Shown: positions 11,399-23,661 of the stretch, in pieces | How positions within the stretch are numbered: the stretch's first letter is position 1 | Layout: every line of letters starts with the position of its first letter | NCBI RefSeq assembly: GCF_963576675.1 | Contig: NC_088915.1 | Location: forward strand, 30,533,501-30,597,500 | Reading direction: 5' to 3' | DNA from: Euphorbia lathyris | Lineage: Eukaryota > Streptophyta > Magnoliopsida > Malpighiales > Euphorbiaceae | Length of the DNA stretch: 64,000 nucleotides | The notes under the pieces: model-generated | Seen by the model: the letters and a program-made list of their open reading frames with translations, nothing else | The model's database searches: none | What the model was told of the DNA's origin: nothing | Program-made: the position numbers and the translations under genes

Positions 11399-14063
11399 TG
11401 TTGGTGATATTCGAAATATCCTAATTTTCAATCTTGATACGCGTTTGCGGGGATTAAAAATGGTAAAAATAATGCGGGCGTATCAGAGAAGCTAATTCTC
11501 AAAAGTAAAATGGTAATTGAATAAAATAAATAAATATAGTGCGCCTAAATTACTTGAATTCTAAACGAAAAACGATTGACGACTGTCACAATGACTGAAA
11601 ATAAAAACAACGGTCTTGGGCCCCGACGTTACTTGACAGGTCAATTGGAAAAACAATTTTTAAGATAAGTACCAAAAATAAAAACAATAAAACAACACAA
11701 AGATATAAATTTTTTTAATTTTTTTTTTATATTTTTATTGATTTTGTAAATATTTTTCAATATTTTTTGTATTACAAATAATAAGCATAAAAATTACAAC
11801 TAAAAAAAATAATAACTTTAAAGCTAGAAATGTAAATAAGTCATAACAACAAGGGTAAATTTCAAATAAAACCCTTGTGGTTTCACTAATTTTCAGATAA
11901 AGGGCTGTGGTTTACTTTTTGTCAAAACGATGATTGAGGTTTCGAACTTTTAATAAAACAATGACCTTTTGAATTAATGCTATTAAAACCATCTTTAACG
12001 ACCTGAAAATGAAAATTTTCAAGAATTAAAGTTGTTCAATATCATATTTACTATGGAACTATATTTTCGATTTTCGAAAATCATCTTTTTTTGAACTTTC
12101 TCTCTCTAAACATTAACTTTCTCTCTCTTTACCAAACATCATCTAAATAATCTCAAAATGAAAAAGTTGAAGAAATAAAGTTGTTTAGAATATTAGTAGT
12201 TCTTAAAATATGTCATTTTTGAAGTCGTCAAGGGTGATTTTAATAGCATCAATCGAAAACGTCCTTATTTTGCTAAAATTGAAAACTTCAGTCCTTACTT
12301 TGAAAAAAAAAGTAAATCACAATCCTTTATCTGAAAATTAGTGAAACCACAGGGGTTTTATTTGAAATTTACCCTAAAAACAAATATGTACGGGATGAAA
12401 TAAAATTAAACCGATCTCTTTGATGTCGTTGGGATGCGTGAAATTGAGGACTGGAACTCCGGAAAATCGACTCAGGGGTTGTTGCATTGTCCGCGTAATT
12501 CTGGGCAAATTCGGAGCAATTCAGAGAGTTCAGAGACTTGAGCAGAAATTTAGCACCAAGCTAATAAATCAGCAGCACTTTGTGGAACAAAAACAGTGAT
12601 TTCGTGGGACTTTTGGGCTAAATCTCGGGAGCCATAGAGGTTGGATTATAGCGAAACGAATGCTGGTATTTAAAGTTAGTGTGCAAGGGAAGGATTTAGA
12701 ACTGGAATTTCAGAAAACGTCGAGTAATGGAGTCGGAATAAATTGTTGAAAATGGGGTGACAGAATAATTGTTTGATGGTTGAAAAACCAAAAGCCTGAT
12801 TCTGTTTCGTGGATGGTGTTTTAAGGATGATTAAGAAGGATATAGGGGATCGTTTTTTACGAAATAAAAATTGAGAATTCGAGAATTGATGTCAATAAAG
12901 AGATTAAAATTAATTTGGGCTAAAATGACCAGCTAACGATCTCGAAATAAAATTTGGAAAACCGTTCACCAGAAAAGTTGTTTGATGAATTTTTCAATAA
13001 TGAAAAACTCAAAAGCTTGTTTCTGGGTCTTTTTAATTGATTGAGATCAATAAAAAGTTTCTAAACATGATTTAGAATAGGTGTGTAAACTAATAATGAC
13101 TCGAAAATGGGGTTTCGGTGATCTCGGTTTCACGAAAAATGTTTGAAGTTTTGAAAAATATGACAATGGTGAAATTTGTTCTAGACTACAAGAGCTCGAA
13201 TCGAGAATTGGGTAATGATCTTACTGACTTAACTAAGAGATTGCAAAAAACGATTTGAGAATTGATTGATTAAACTAAAAAAATTCGGATTTGAAGTTTT
13301 TGAAAATTGGAAGCTTTTCTGAAGAACTGGAGATTGAAGAACTAATTCTGGAAATTGAGAATTTGTTAAAACTAATTAGATGCTAAAGAATGAATTTCTA
13401 CGAACCTAAGGATTGATAAAAAAAGACCGATTTTGGCAAGGAATTTGAGAGACAAATTGAGTTGTTCTGTGTTTTTGATTGATTTTGAGTGGGGATTGGA
13501 ATGAAAGAGTTGAGCTCTATTTATAGGATTTTGAGCAACAAATCCCATGTTAGTGGCCCTTAAATTTCTCATCCATGATCCCATTACCTTTCTCTAAGTT
13601 AAAGAAAGAACATGGGTGAGTTAGGAGCTGGAAAAGTGAAGTTAAGGCCGTGAAATACGTTCCTGAAATGTGTAGACAGGTTCAAACCCATTTTTCAGCA
13701 ATGGTCCTCTTTGAAAAATTCTACTTTTTGCTCCGTTTTTTACATTCCGGAAAGCTAACATCCCGAACTTTCTGAAAAAAATGATACCTGTCTACTATCT
13801 TGCTGTTTCGGGGTCCGTTTTCGTTATCGAAGTTGCTGGACGGGTTGCTGAAAAAATGGTGCAAATTTGCCCCTAATTTTTATTATTTCTTTTTCTTTTC
13901 TTTTTATTTCTGTTTTCTTTTTATAATAATCTTTTGATATTATTTTCTATTATTTTTATCACATTTTTATTTTATTGCAAAATGAATTTAATTAAAATAA
14001 AATAACTATAGAGTAAAAATTATAACCTATGCTAAAACACAAAAATTTAGTTAGCCCCCAACA
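11399..14063. mobile_element. probable solo LTR containing a MULE MITE
   Basis: Begins TGTTGGTG and ends CCCCCAACA, so it has TG...CA ends with a short inverted repeat. Flanks are GCAAC (11394-11398) and GTAAC (14064-14068), a 4-of-5 match to an LTR-type duplication. No protein-coding homology lies inside. Removing the 522-bp MITE at 11853-12374 leaves about 2.1 kb, a plausible LTR length. It interrupts the Copia remnant to its left. A second copy would be needed for proof. Confidence 0.45.
11853..12374. mobile_element. MULE-type MITE, near-perfect 9-bp TSD
   Basis: A 522-bp element with termini GGGTAAATTTCAAATAAAAC and its inverted partner ending TTTGAAATTTACCC. The terminal repeats run well over 100 bp. 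Flanks are TAACAACAA (11844-11852) and TAAAAACAA (12375-12383), an 8-of-9 match. Terminal sequence closely resembles the foldback element at 240-764, so both belong to one family. Non-coding. Confidence 0.8.
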
Positions 14064-14118
14064 GTAACCAAAGGTCCAACTCACCTCAAAATGCATCTCA
14101 AATGAAGGGCAAATTATT

Positions 14119-14297
14119 AGAAGCACCCGGTTCTCCATGTCAAAAGGAGGACCTTCCATACATATTTTGACACGTGTAACATGGACCCACATATATTATA
14201 ATAGGTCCCACTATTTTAATTATTACGTGGGGTTATAATACACATGTCCAAATTTGAATTGGAGATCCTCCGAGTGACATGGAAGACCCGGTGCTTA
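14119..14297. mobile_element. MITE copy 2
   Basis: A ~180-bp element with terminal inverted repeats AAGCACCCGGTTCTCCATG and the reverse complement of CATGGAAGACCCGGTGCTT. Same family as the split copy at 9987-11097, in opposite orientation. No clear target-site duplication could be assigned, so the superfamily is open. Confidence 0.65.
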
Positions 14298-15265
14298 ATA
14301 TAAGAACTCCAAATGAAGAGTATTACTTCACATATTTAAGGAGTCATATAGCTTTCAAATTTAGCAATATGTGATATATTTTTTCTTCTAACTATCTGGT
14401 ATCCTAGACCGACGGTCCAAACTAATCCATAAGTTAGATCCCTCTTGTGAAGCAAAACTCTCTCACCAAGTATTTTAATCACATCTGCATTTCCATCACC
14501 GATTCCTAGATTGATGGTTAAGCTGATCCAGTACCTTAACCACAAAACCGCATGCACTCCTTCACGTCCAATTTATTTGGTAGGTGACACTAGTATGATT
14601 ATGATATATCTAGAAACTGAATAGATAGAGAGAGAAAGAAAGAGTAAAAAAAATATATGTGTATATATTAATGAAGAACGTTTATACTTGAATACGACGT
14701 ACTCAATACAAACAATGTGAAGATATGCCACATCAGCTTAGCCTTAAACTGATTGATTGGGTTTGGGTGATTTATTGTAGCCTTAAAGTGGGGGATATTA
14801 AGGTTATGTTGGAGTGTTATCTGCTGAAATGGGGGAGGGACAGGGAGGATACACCACCAATCAGAATTATCTCCTTTGCTTTAATTCATGCCTGTAATGG
14901 TATCCACAGAAAATGAGATAAAATTAGCTTTATTTTATTTTGAATTTTAGGTTAAGTTAGGTTGGTCCATATTCTTTTGAATATCCATAAACAAAAGACT
15001 CTTACATACAATGAATGTCAAACAAACAAATAACATAACTGACCACTTCTACTCTCACCCATTCTCCTATCTGATGAAAATATGAAAGACTGAGTTTATT
15101 TTTTTATTTTTATTGTTTTTCTCCATTCTCTTCTTCTTCAAGTTCGAATCTGATAATGGATCCATTAGCACATGCCATTGGTTATGGGTAGAGCTGTACG
15201 TGAATACATCCAGCAAATTTTGAAAATAACTCATAGATTGATTACTCAATAGAATGGGACTGAAT
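14298..15265. other. intergenic DNA, nothing recognised
   Basis: No coding homology and no paired repeat ends recognised. A GA-rich tract near 14620-14650 and AT-rich sequence are the only features. Confidence 0.5.
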
Positions 15266-15269
15266 TGGG

Positions 15270-15475
15270 TTTTTATTGGGATAAGGTGTAAAAATATCTA
15301 ACATTGACAGCCTGGAGCGATTTTATCCCTAACGCCTAAAATTGTGCAATTTTACCCCAAATGTTTGCAGCAAAGAGCAAATTTGCCTCTAACGTCAACG
15401 TTGGCAAGTTGGATCAATTTCAGACAAAAACAAGAGAAAATGACAGCTTCAGCATCTCTCATGGGGAAAAAAAAA
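15270..15475. mobile_element. single MULE-like terminal repeat fragment
   Basis: Starts GGGATAAGGTGTAAAAATAT and continues with blocks spaced like a MULE-type terminal repeat (ATTTTATCCCTAACG, CAATTTTACCCC, CAAATTTGCC). No matching opposite end was found between here and the HMG-CoA lyase gene, so it is probably a fragment. Confidence 0.35.
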
Positions 15476-15844
15476 AAGGAATGTGATAAAAGATGATAAC
15501 AATAACATTATCCCATAGTGTTAGTGTGTGCTTTTTAGCTAACGAGCTTCCATCTATAAAGCTGACGTGCATTGAAAAAATGCATCTTACTATACATAAC
15601 TGTCATATATGGCACCTTCGAAATATTTGGGTGGACTGAACTAGGACTATTGTATTGTAAAACAGTTTCCATATATAAGTGCAGAATAAGCATCTTTTGC
15701 TTCTGCGAGCATATTATAAATGAGCACAGCAGTTTTTCATGACATATTTGCAAAATGGTAGACGTGAAACAAAGGTGAGGTGGATAATGGATAAAGAGAC
15801 AGAAGCAGATGGAACCTAACCTGTGATTGTCATGCTTAGAAGCA

Positions 15845-18800
15845 TCAATGAGCAGTAGCACGTGCACGGGTGAAGGCAATAGCAGCTTTTGATCCAGATG
15901 GGCGGCCTAAGTGGTTAGTTATGAAATCCCCTGCAGCTAGGAGTTTGGTTAAGTCCACATTAGTTTTCACACCCAGCCCATGCAGCATGTATACTACATC
16001 TTCAGTCGCTACATTCCCCGATGCTCCCTTTGCATATGGGCACCCACCTAGACCCGCAACAGAAGAGTCCACTGTGCTGATCCCCATCTGTTAGTGTTAA
16101 TAACACCACACAACACATACTTGCTTCTTTAGATTCAGATGGATACATAACCCTACCTGACCACATCTTAAATAATCACGGATCCAATCTCCAAACTATA
16201 TGTAAAACCATACCTGGAGAGAAACCAGTATATTTGGTAGGGATTGCCCATAAGTATCATGGAAGTGGACACCAAGCTTCTCAACAGGCACAACTTTCAT
16301 TACCGCTTCAAGCATGGGAATAACACTCCCTGTATTATCAAATTATAAAAAATTAAAACAATAAATTACCATCAGGCAATATTTATAGCTACTGCAGGCA
16401 AATCACAACATTACCAGGTGTGCCAACACCAATTGTATCAGCAAGAGAAATTTCAAAGCAACCCATGTCATGAAGTTCTTTTGCCACATACGCCACTTTT
16501 GAAGGCGGGATTGCTCCTTCTACAGGACACCCAACAACACACGATACATACCTATCAAAATGTTCAAAAACCAGATACACTTTAACCAATTAATCCCCAA
16601 TAAGACAATGATTCTAGAGAACAATGAAGAAGCCAAGATTAAATGCATGCAAATAATATCTATTATGTCAAAGATATCCACAGAATTCAACACTCAAGTA
16701 AATTAAATGATTTTCACGCGAAGGCTTGGGAAGTATAAAATAGAGAATAATCCATTATACAAATTAACAAATATACTACTTCCTCCATTTCAAAATAATT
16801 GTCACATTTGACCAAATCACACATATTAAGGAAATTATTGATTTGCATTAAATTTATGGAACATAGACTAAAATACCCTTTATCTCTCTTTATTAATAAT
16901 TCTCATTTTTTGTGTCATCCATTAAATTGAACCACTCTCCATACATTGAAAACTTAAAATGACAAAAAGTGCAATTGATATTAAGTTCATTAATAAGGGT
17001 AAAATAGAAAAAAGTTATCTTGAAAACTAAACCTGACAAATAATATGAAATAAGAAAATTTGTTTAAATGTGACAATTATTTTGAAATGGAGGGAATAAT
17101 GTACTGGTATTATTTATTATGTACTTCATTTTGCTTGACCAAATTAACCATTTGATATGAATGACCAAACTAGTTTCTTGAATTATTTCTCAATCACCAG
17201 GAATTTTCAAGTGATGCAGAGGAAGCAAAAGAAAATTGTATTGCTCTAACATTTCAAGGAAGGCAGCAAAGGATTTAAAGCAGAACTAAAAAGGAAAATG
17301 GGGCATACCCACGAACAGGAATTCGAAGTTCTTTAGCAGCATGAGTTACAACACGATACCGAGCAAGACTCTCTTCAATGCTACAGTTAATGTTTGATTT
17401 TGAAAATGACTCAGAAGCTGATGCAAAAATCGCAACTTCCTTGGATCCTGCAGCAACAGCTGCTTCAAATCCCTAGAAGAACAAATTTATCCAACCACAG
17501 AATTCCAATTAGATGATAGTCACGCTGTTAACATAGCATACCAAAGGTGCCACAGATACGCACTTTTAGATTAGGTGTCAAAACAGGCAGTTTAGATCCC
17601 TCCAAACATTGAACTGCAGTCATTATATCTCTTGCATCTGCTAACTGTTCAAGAGAACACAGAGATCAAAGAGAGAGAAATGATTACATATCAGAAACAG
17701 AATCATCTATTTACATTTGAGCAGAAGTGGTGTTTCTAAGAGATAATTATCCTGCCCAAACTATCACATTTGTTTTAAAGCTATGATGGTTATCAATTCT
17801 TTCCCAAAAGCATCTTAATTATCAATTGTAGATCAAGATAAAGAACAAATTACAACTACGATAATGAGTCTGATAAAGAATGACCAGCCAGTTAAGAGAA
17901 ATAACCAAGTAAAAGGGAAAGCTTAGAGAAGAAGAATGCTCTAATGTTATACTGATGAATATAATAAAGATAAGATAGACAACAGGGATCATATGAGATG
18001 AATACAATAGGAATATACCCACTCACAGGGACAAGCCCCTCCCCTGACCTCTGCTACAGACAGCAGGTCCAAAATAAGATAAACATACTCTACCCTTTTC
18101 TCACAGCCTCCTCCTTTATTTAATAACCTCCTACCCGACACACACACACAGAATCACATACAAACAGACCAATGTTACTTTGCCACCTGTCCTCCCTTCC
18201 TTCTCTCATAGACCCTCCAAACCCTAGGCCTATCATTAGTGTCTTTATCCCTTAAGGTCCCTGCATCCTTGCTAACAGAGTCATTATAATGTAAGCAGAT
18301 TACCTGTGGAACCCATTTAGGAGATACAAAACTTGTAGCCTCAACCACCGGCAACCCAGAAGAGACTAGTCTGCGTATTAGTTCAATCTTGACATTTGTA
18401 GGTACAATATTTTTCTCATTCTGTAGTCCGTCTCTCGGACCAACTTCCACTATCTTCACAAACTTTGGCAAGCCCTTGAAAAACTGCTTTTTACAAATAA
18501 AATATAAGAGCTTAAAATAAGTTTAAGGCCTAATAGAATAAAATGTCAGAACTACATAAATAGTAAAGCATATGATAAATTCAATCAGAACAAAAGATTA
18601 CTTCAAACAAGATATAACAAACCTATATATTCACCATATATGAAAGAAAAATGCCGAAAATTCTGTGATCTAACAAGATACAGCAAAGCTATATATTCAC
18701 CTTGTTCTTTAACTCCCGCATGTTTTTATCACTGGATTTAGGGTTACATTGATGATCCGGAAAGTAATGTGAATCCCAAACCGTTCGGCAAGCCATTCGG

Positions 18801-19543
18801 CTCTTGCCTAAGTTCACGCTCCTATGATTGAACGAATCACCTTGTGAGAGATTCCTTGTATGCCTCTTCCATGGAAAAGTTTCTCTTGTGTACTCTTCAT
18901 AATCTTCCCTGCAGATAAATGAAGGCTTAAGCATGTATAATTAATGAACAAGATAAAACCAAGAATTTAATCGCCCAAATAGCTAAGTATTTTACCATGT
19001 ACATCTTATATTTTATTGAACAAGAAATTGCAACAAACTTAACTTACTGGCTCTAAAATGACGAAGCTCAAAACTCATATACAATTTAATCTTGCATTTT
19101 GCTTCTCTGCAACACTACTGATTCTTTAATGTTCATAAAGCAATATTGTTTGTTTCTATTAGAAAAAAGGGTAAAGCTATAACAATGCACATTCTTTTAT
19201 ATGTCCAATTGGTAATGCTCAGTCTGTAGATGTTGATGTTATATGTTATACGGCCCGGTGCATTACGCATCTCCGCTAAGCGAGGGTCCGGGGAGAGGTC
19301 CCACCACAATTAAAAAGCCAACAGTGTGAGACTATGGTGTCAATTACACCCAATAATTCTTACTGTGCTCACTTACTCACAACTGTTGGATGAGGTACAA
19401 CTTCTTCCTTCAATCCAGAAATTTCCCATTCCCATATCATCAACCGTGGGCCTGCAAGCACCAGATGCGAACCTCTGAATCCTGTCAATAGTATTCATGC
19501 TTGGTAACTTGTCAAGATAAGGTGGCTCTTCCAAACTTGACAT
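15845..19543 (-). CDS. HMGCL: hydroxymethylglutaryl-CoA lyase (8 coding exons)
   Basis: Cleaves HMG-CoA to acetoacetate and acetyl-CoA, the last step of leucine breakdown; plant enzymes are generally mitochondrial. Exons (minus): 19377-19543, 18701-18908, 18304-18483, 17564-17644, 17309-17472, 16415-16551, 16214-16329, 15845-16087; all junctions are GT-AG and in phase, giving 431 residues. Seen: VGPRDGLQ (142 Arg, 143 Asp), VEATSF (Glu 173), VHFHDTYGQ (His 334 and 336), and the active-site loop [14 protein letters not shown] with Cys 367. Residues 1-125 form the long N-terminal extension typical of plant forms. The first ATG (19543) is chosen because it opens an in-phase exon right after a splice acceptor. 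The stop follows ...ARATAH; just past it, another frame reads DASKHD, resembling the usual plant C-terminal tail, so the end may have shifted. The intron before exon 6 holds a Stowaway MITE. Confidence 0.93.
16779..17096. mobile_element. Stowaway (Tc1/Mariner) MITE in HMGCL intron
   Basis: A 318-bp element with terminal inverted repeats CTTCCTCCATTTCAAAATAA and TTATTTTGAAATGGAGGGAA, flanked by TA dinucleotides (16777-16778, 17097-17098). The terminal CTCCCTCC-like motif and TA target are diagnostic of Stowaway. It lies in the intron between coding exons 5 and 6. Confidence 0.88.
19245..19345. repeat. short GC-rich repeat fragment, SINE-like
   Basis: Contains CCCGGTGCATTACGCATCTC and GAGGGTCCGGGGAGAGGTCC, resembling a dispersed plant SINE body. 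It lies in the intron after HMGCL exon 1. No A/B box pair or flanking duplication was resolved. Confidence 0.3.
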
Positions 19544-20405
19544 TGCTGAAGCAGAACGGAAAATAGCAACTGGGATAAATGCAGAAATTAAACTAATGTT
19601 TGGTCAAAAGCAATTAGAGAAAGCTTTTATTTTATAACCTACACTACTCATGGTTATCAAAAGAGCAAAATCACCATAAGGTAAATAATATATTTAGCAG
19701 ATTTTAGAGCAAACGTTTGTCATAACAAATGCATCAACTAAATTCTCAAGAATTTGACGACTAGGTCAAAACATGCGTAGCAAAAATTATGGTGCAAACT
19801 GATAATGCATCAACTTACAAAATTCGCAAAAGTGCAACTTCCCCAAAGTTGGAATATGCAGTTTGAGAGATTTATACTGTCACTCCAAGTGCATATAACT
19901 CAAAGGATCAATTATTTACCCGTAGGCAAAATAGAGCCATATTCAACACATTCTCAAATTCCCCTATGCCATTTCAACATTTTATCCCCCAAACCTAAGT
20001 TTCCATTCCCACAGAAACTAAAGAGCCAGTAATGGCCAAATATGCAAGTAACTTTGGTGAAAGAAACACCTCCTAATGAAGCTCATATCAAGCAATTAAA
20101 CATACTGATAGCAAAAACTGAATGCATTTATTCAAAATTCCTTAAATAACATTGTACCAAATGACGAATCCCATAAATAAATTAGGAATTGCAGGTTAAG
20201 GAAAGAGATACCGAAGTTGAGAAATGGGTGAAATGATTTATGTATTCGGGGATGAATGGATCACAGAAGCGAACAAGTGGAAGTGGAAAAGAAGAAAAAG
20301 GAAGGTACCTGAATTGAGGAGAGAAGATAGAGAGAAAATTGGTTTGGAGGTAGATGAAAGAAGAAGCAGAGAAGGAGGGAACGTGTAGTAGTTGCAAACT
20401 ATGCT
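19544..20405 (-). promoter_or_regulatory. 5' UTR exon, 5' UTR intron and promoter edge of HMGCL
   Basis: On the minus strand a pyrimidine-rich leader (about 20400-20310) ends CTCAATTCAG before a GTACCT donor. A matching acceptor TTCTGCTTCAG lies 2 bases upstream of the ATG at 19543. This implies a roughly 760-bp intron in the 5' UTR. A (TTAA)n run (20411-20436) lies just upstream of the leader. The transcription start was not determined. Confidence 0.55.
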
Positions 20406-20410
20406 ATGTT

Positions 20411-20436
20411 TTAATTAATTAATTAATTAATTAATG
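20411..20436. repeat. (TTAA)n simple repeat
   Basis: Six consecutive TTAA-type units just upstream of the HMGCL leader. Confidence 0.85.
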
Positions 20437-20584
20437 TTATTTACCGAAATTTTAAAAATAAGAATAATATGTGGACTTCAATTTGAAGTGAGTCAAGACT
20501 GGTGGTAGGTAGTTTTCTGTTGGTGGTTACGTCTTCTTTCCCTACTTTTTTTTTTATTATTATTCTTTATTTTATTTATGCATT

Positions 20585-20958
20585 ACATCTATTTCAGTCC
20601 TCAAACTAAAGCTTCGAAGTCAATTAGGTCTTAAACTATTAAAATCATCAATTAATCAGATCTCTTAATTAAGCAAAAATCATCAATTGGATCTCAATCT
20701 TATCCTAAAATCACAAATTGTGACTATTTCATATAGACTGTAATAATCTTTCTGTTGGTTCAAAATGAGTTTAAGGAAGATGGACTGAAATTGTTCAATC
20801 GAATGATTTTCAACGAGACCTCAATTGAAGATTTTTGTTTAGAATAGAGACTCAATTGATGATTTTTTATTAATTCAGAAACCTAATTGATAATTTTGAT
20901 AATTTAAGATCCTAATTGATTTAGAAAACTTAGTTTAGAGAGCTAAATTAGTATTATA
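20585..20958. mobile_element. inverted-repeat MITE, superfamily unresolved
   Basis: The left arm (TCCTCAAACTAAAG... TCAATTAGGTCTTAAACTAT) is mirrored at 20870-20958 (reverse complement TAGCTCTCTAAACTAAG... TCAATTAGGATCTTAAATTA). Further 'TCAATT' blocks pair inward. No clean TSD was assigned. Non-coding. Confidence 0.55.
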
Positions 20959-21345
20959 CATTTTATTTATGACTAATGCTCTATTCAAAATTCCAACAGC
21001 ATTATTATCTAATTGCATTCAATAACCTCCATTTTTTCGAATTCACATATCTAACTCATTAAAAAGGCTCAATTATATATTTAGTCCTATTCAAAGACAT
21101 GCTACCAAACTAGACTATCAATTATATATTTTTCAAAAATATCGCTTTTCAATCTGCATCTCCAAACATCACGTAAGTTATTTTTTATTTTAAACATATA
21201 ATACTCAATTTCAATGTTGGAAATGTTATACTCAAAGTTTTTAAACATTTATAAATGTCCAGATCTAGGGTTCGATGTTCGCATATCGCAAAATGCGAAC
21301 ATCCTTAAAAATTGTGATCACTTTTTTCTCATTGCATTTAGTGTA

Positions 21346-22598
21346 GGGGTAAATTACACCCATGGCCACTGAACTATATCCATTTTCGCATTATGGCCAC
21401 TGAACTTCAATTCTTTTCGGTATGGCCATCGAACTTTACGTTTTGTTATACCGGTGGCCACTGTCACCGTTGACTATGAATTTTCTACCGTTGACCCCAT
21501 TATAACCGGATGTCTCTCTCCTTTCCCATTGTTAGTAAATTTCTACCCATTTTACCCTTATTAATATATACATACATCTCCTCCCTGCCTATCACACATC
21601 CCTGTCGCCGCCCTTTTTCACCTCCACCACCTGAAGCGCCACCACTACTGCTACTTCCGTCCTCTCCTTCTCCACACCAACTCCGCCTCCAACGAGCCTC
21701 CAGCACCTTGCGATCACCTCAATGTAAGGTAAAATTATAGTGCCGTAATGAACTCCGACGTCGGAGTGGGTTAAAATGGTGTCAGAGCAGAGAATGCGTA
21801 AAATCTCTCGCCATTCAGAGTGAATAGTGGTTTTGAGTAAGTGAGCGTTGTGTTGATGGACGTCACAAAGAAGGAGGAGGATCGCGTAGAGATCACATTG
21901 TTTGAGTGTGACAGAGGGAAGCGGCGGTGGAGGGAGGTAGTGGCGGGTGAGGTGGTGGAGGGTGAAGAGGAGATGATTGGCGATGAGGAGGGATTTGTCG
22001 GTGAGGGAAAGGGAGTGGAGGTGGCGGAGAGTGAAGGAGAAGGCGGAGCTCTGGGCCTAAACGCTTTCGTCAATGCCGATGATGGAGGCGGCAAGGTTTG
22101 TCTCTTAAAAGACTAGAAGAACTTCATAACCAGTTGTGGGTGATCCCAGATCCTTTTTTTTGTCTGAGTTAGAAATTGTCAGTGCGATTTTTTTTAGTTA
22201 TGTGTTAATTGTGATGATTTGCTGTGTATTACCTGAGAATTTTAGTTCCTAAACTGGGTAGTAAACTAATTATATTGCTAATATTTTGTTCAATTGATTT
22301 ACCATTATTCTAACTTGCAGAGCAACCATTTGTGGCAATGTAGTTGTTGGTGAAAGAGAAAGAGAAAGAGAGGAGAAGAAAGTATGGCTAAATTAGGTAT
22401 TTTAGGTTTTAGAAAGAGAAAAATAAGGAGACAACCGGTTAAAAGAGGAGTCAAAGGTGGTAAAATGGTGGTCAACGGTAATAGTGGCCACCGGTGTAAC
22501 AAAGTGTAAAGTTCAATGGCCATACCGGGAAGAATTGAAGTTCAGTGGCTACAATGTGAAAATGGGTAAAGTTGAGTGGTCATGGATGTAATTTACCC
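21346..22598. mobile_element. Pack-MULE with 9-bp TSD
   Basis: A 1253-bp element with termini GGGGTAAATTACACCCATGG and the mirrored CATGGATGTAATTTACCC. The inverted repeats are about 150-190 bp with repeated 'TGGCCACTGAACT' units. A perfect 9-bp duplication TTTAGTGTA flanks it (21337-21345, 22599-22607). The interior (21590-22110) is strikingly more GC-rich than its surroundings and carries coding-like sequence, as expected for a captured gene fragment. Confidence 0.85.
21790..22105 (-). pseudogene. unidentified gene fragment captured in the Pack-MULE
   Basis: On the minus strand one frame reads SLSLTDKSLLIANHLLFTL and then LKQCDLYAILLLLCDVHQHN, helical and leucine-rich, with one internal stop near its beginning. 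Several frames on both strands stay open here because of GC content, so frame choice is an inference from amino-acid composition. I do not recognise the family. There is no start codon context and no independent promoter. Confidence 0.35.
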
Positions 22599-23173
22599 TT
22601 TAGTGTAATGTACAATGCGATCGGCTTGCGAACGATCTATCTGAATATGTACGCAAACACTAGAATGCGAACACCTTCAATGTGATATTATTTCGCATCA
22701 CATTTCTACATATGCGATACATTTCATAAGATTTGAATCGCATATCCACATATGTGATCATACAAGGTAAATGTGTTAGTGAAGTCCACTCAGTTTCGAT
22801 TAATTTCAAACTACATTTTCTATGTTTATGACATGATTATACTAGGAATACGACAATTTATTTTGCTCCTTTCAGTACAATATGTCCACATATATTGTTA
22901 TTTGGTTGGTCTCTTAGAATGGCTAATGGAAAAAGTTGCAAGTACCATGACATACGTTGGTTGTGTATCGAAGTTGCTCTAGGTTTCGAAAAAAAATCAA
23001 GTTGGAGAAGTTAAAAGAGAGAATTTACACTTGTGTAGGTGTTGATTCAACCTTATATGATTTACAAATGTCCATGCAAGCAAAAGACAGTCCAAACAAA
23101 GTTTCCATTGTAGATCGCAATGATGTAAGATGCTTTACAGACTATTGCTCGATGAATCCGACCCATATGATGC

Positions 23174-23260
23174 TGTTGTGAAATCCTGATTAAAGAGGAC
23201 TATTTTGTAATTTGTGTTAATTAGGGACTCATTTATGTAATTTGTAAATATTTAAATATA

Positions 23261-23310
<50 letters not shown>

Positions 23311-23661
23311 GTTGGACCATCGAAATTGGTGGTCCAAGTAAATGAAGTTGACCACCGAAATTTCGGTGGTCAACTTATGGGCAGCAGCAATTGTTGCTGG
23401 CCAACATTAATTAGGCCAGCAACAATTGCTGGCCTTGTCTCCTATGCTTAATTATTTTTTGGATTTGAGGGATTAGAAATCCAGGTGAGGGAGTGAAGCT
23501 CAAAATTGAGAGTGAGGCAACTGAGAGTTGAGAGCTTTATTTGAGAGTTAGTAATTTGAGGGTAGTTTAATTATTTTCGGGGAGAGACAAAATAGTAAAA
23601 ATAATTATTTTGGGGTTTTTCAGGAAACACATGAGTGCTACTATTTTGGTTTTATCTCATT
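23174..23661 (+). repeat. truncated 5' LTR of the Copia element
   Basis: Matches the 3' LTR to the point ...GGTTTTATCTCATTG, where it joins coding sequence. It contains an (AT)n tract (23262-23306) and a cluster of palindromes, including a 28-bp perfect one at 23347-23374. Relative to the 3' LTR it lacks a 23-base segment holding TATAAA (junction near 23443), so its promoter is probably impaired as well as its U5 end lost. Confidence 0.9.

Noticed and set aside
15535..15879. 114-codon minus-strand frame overlapping the last HMGCL exon
   Set aside because: An alternative frame through the exon end and 3' UTR; only its DASKHD stretch is of interest, and it is covered as a finding.
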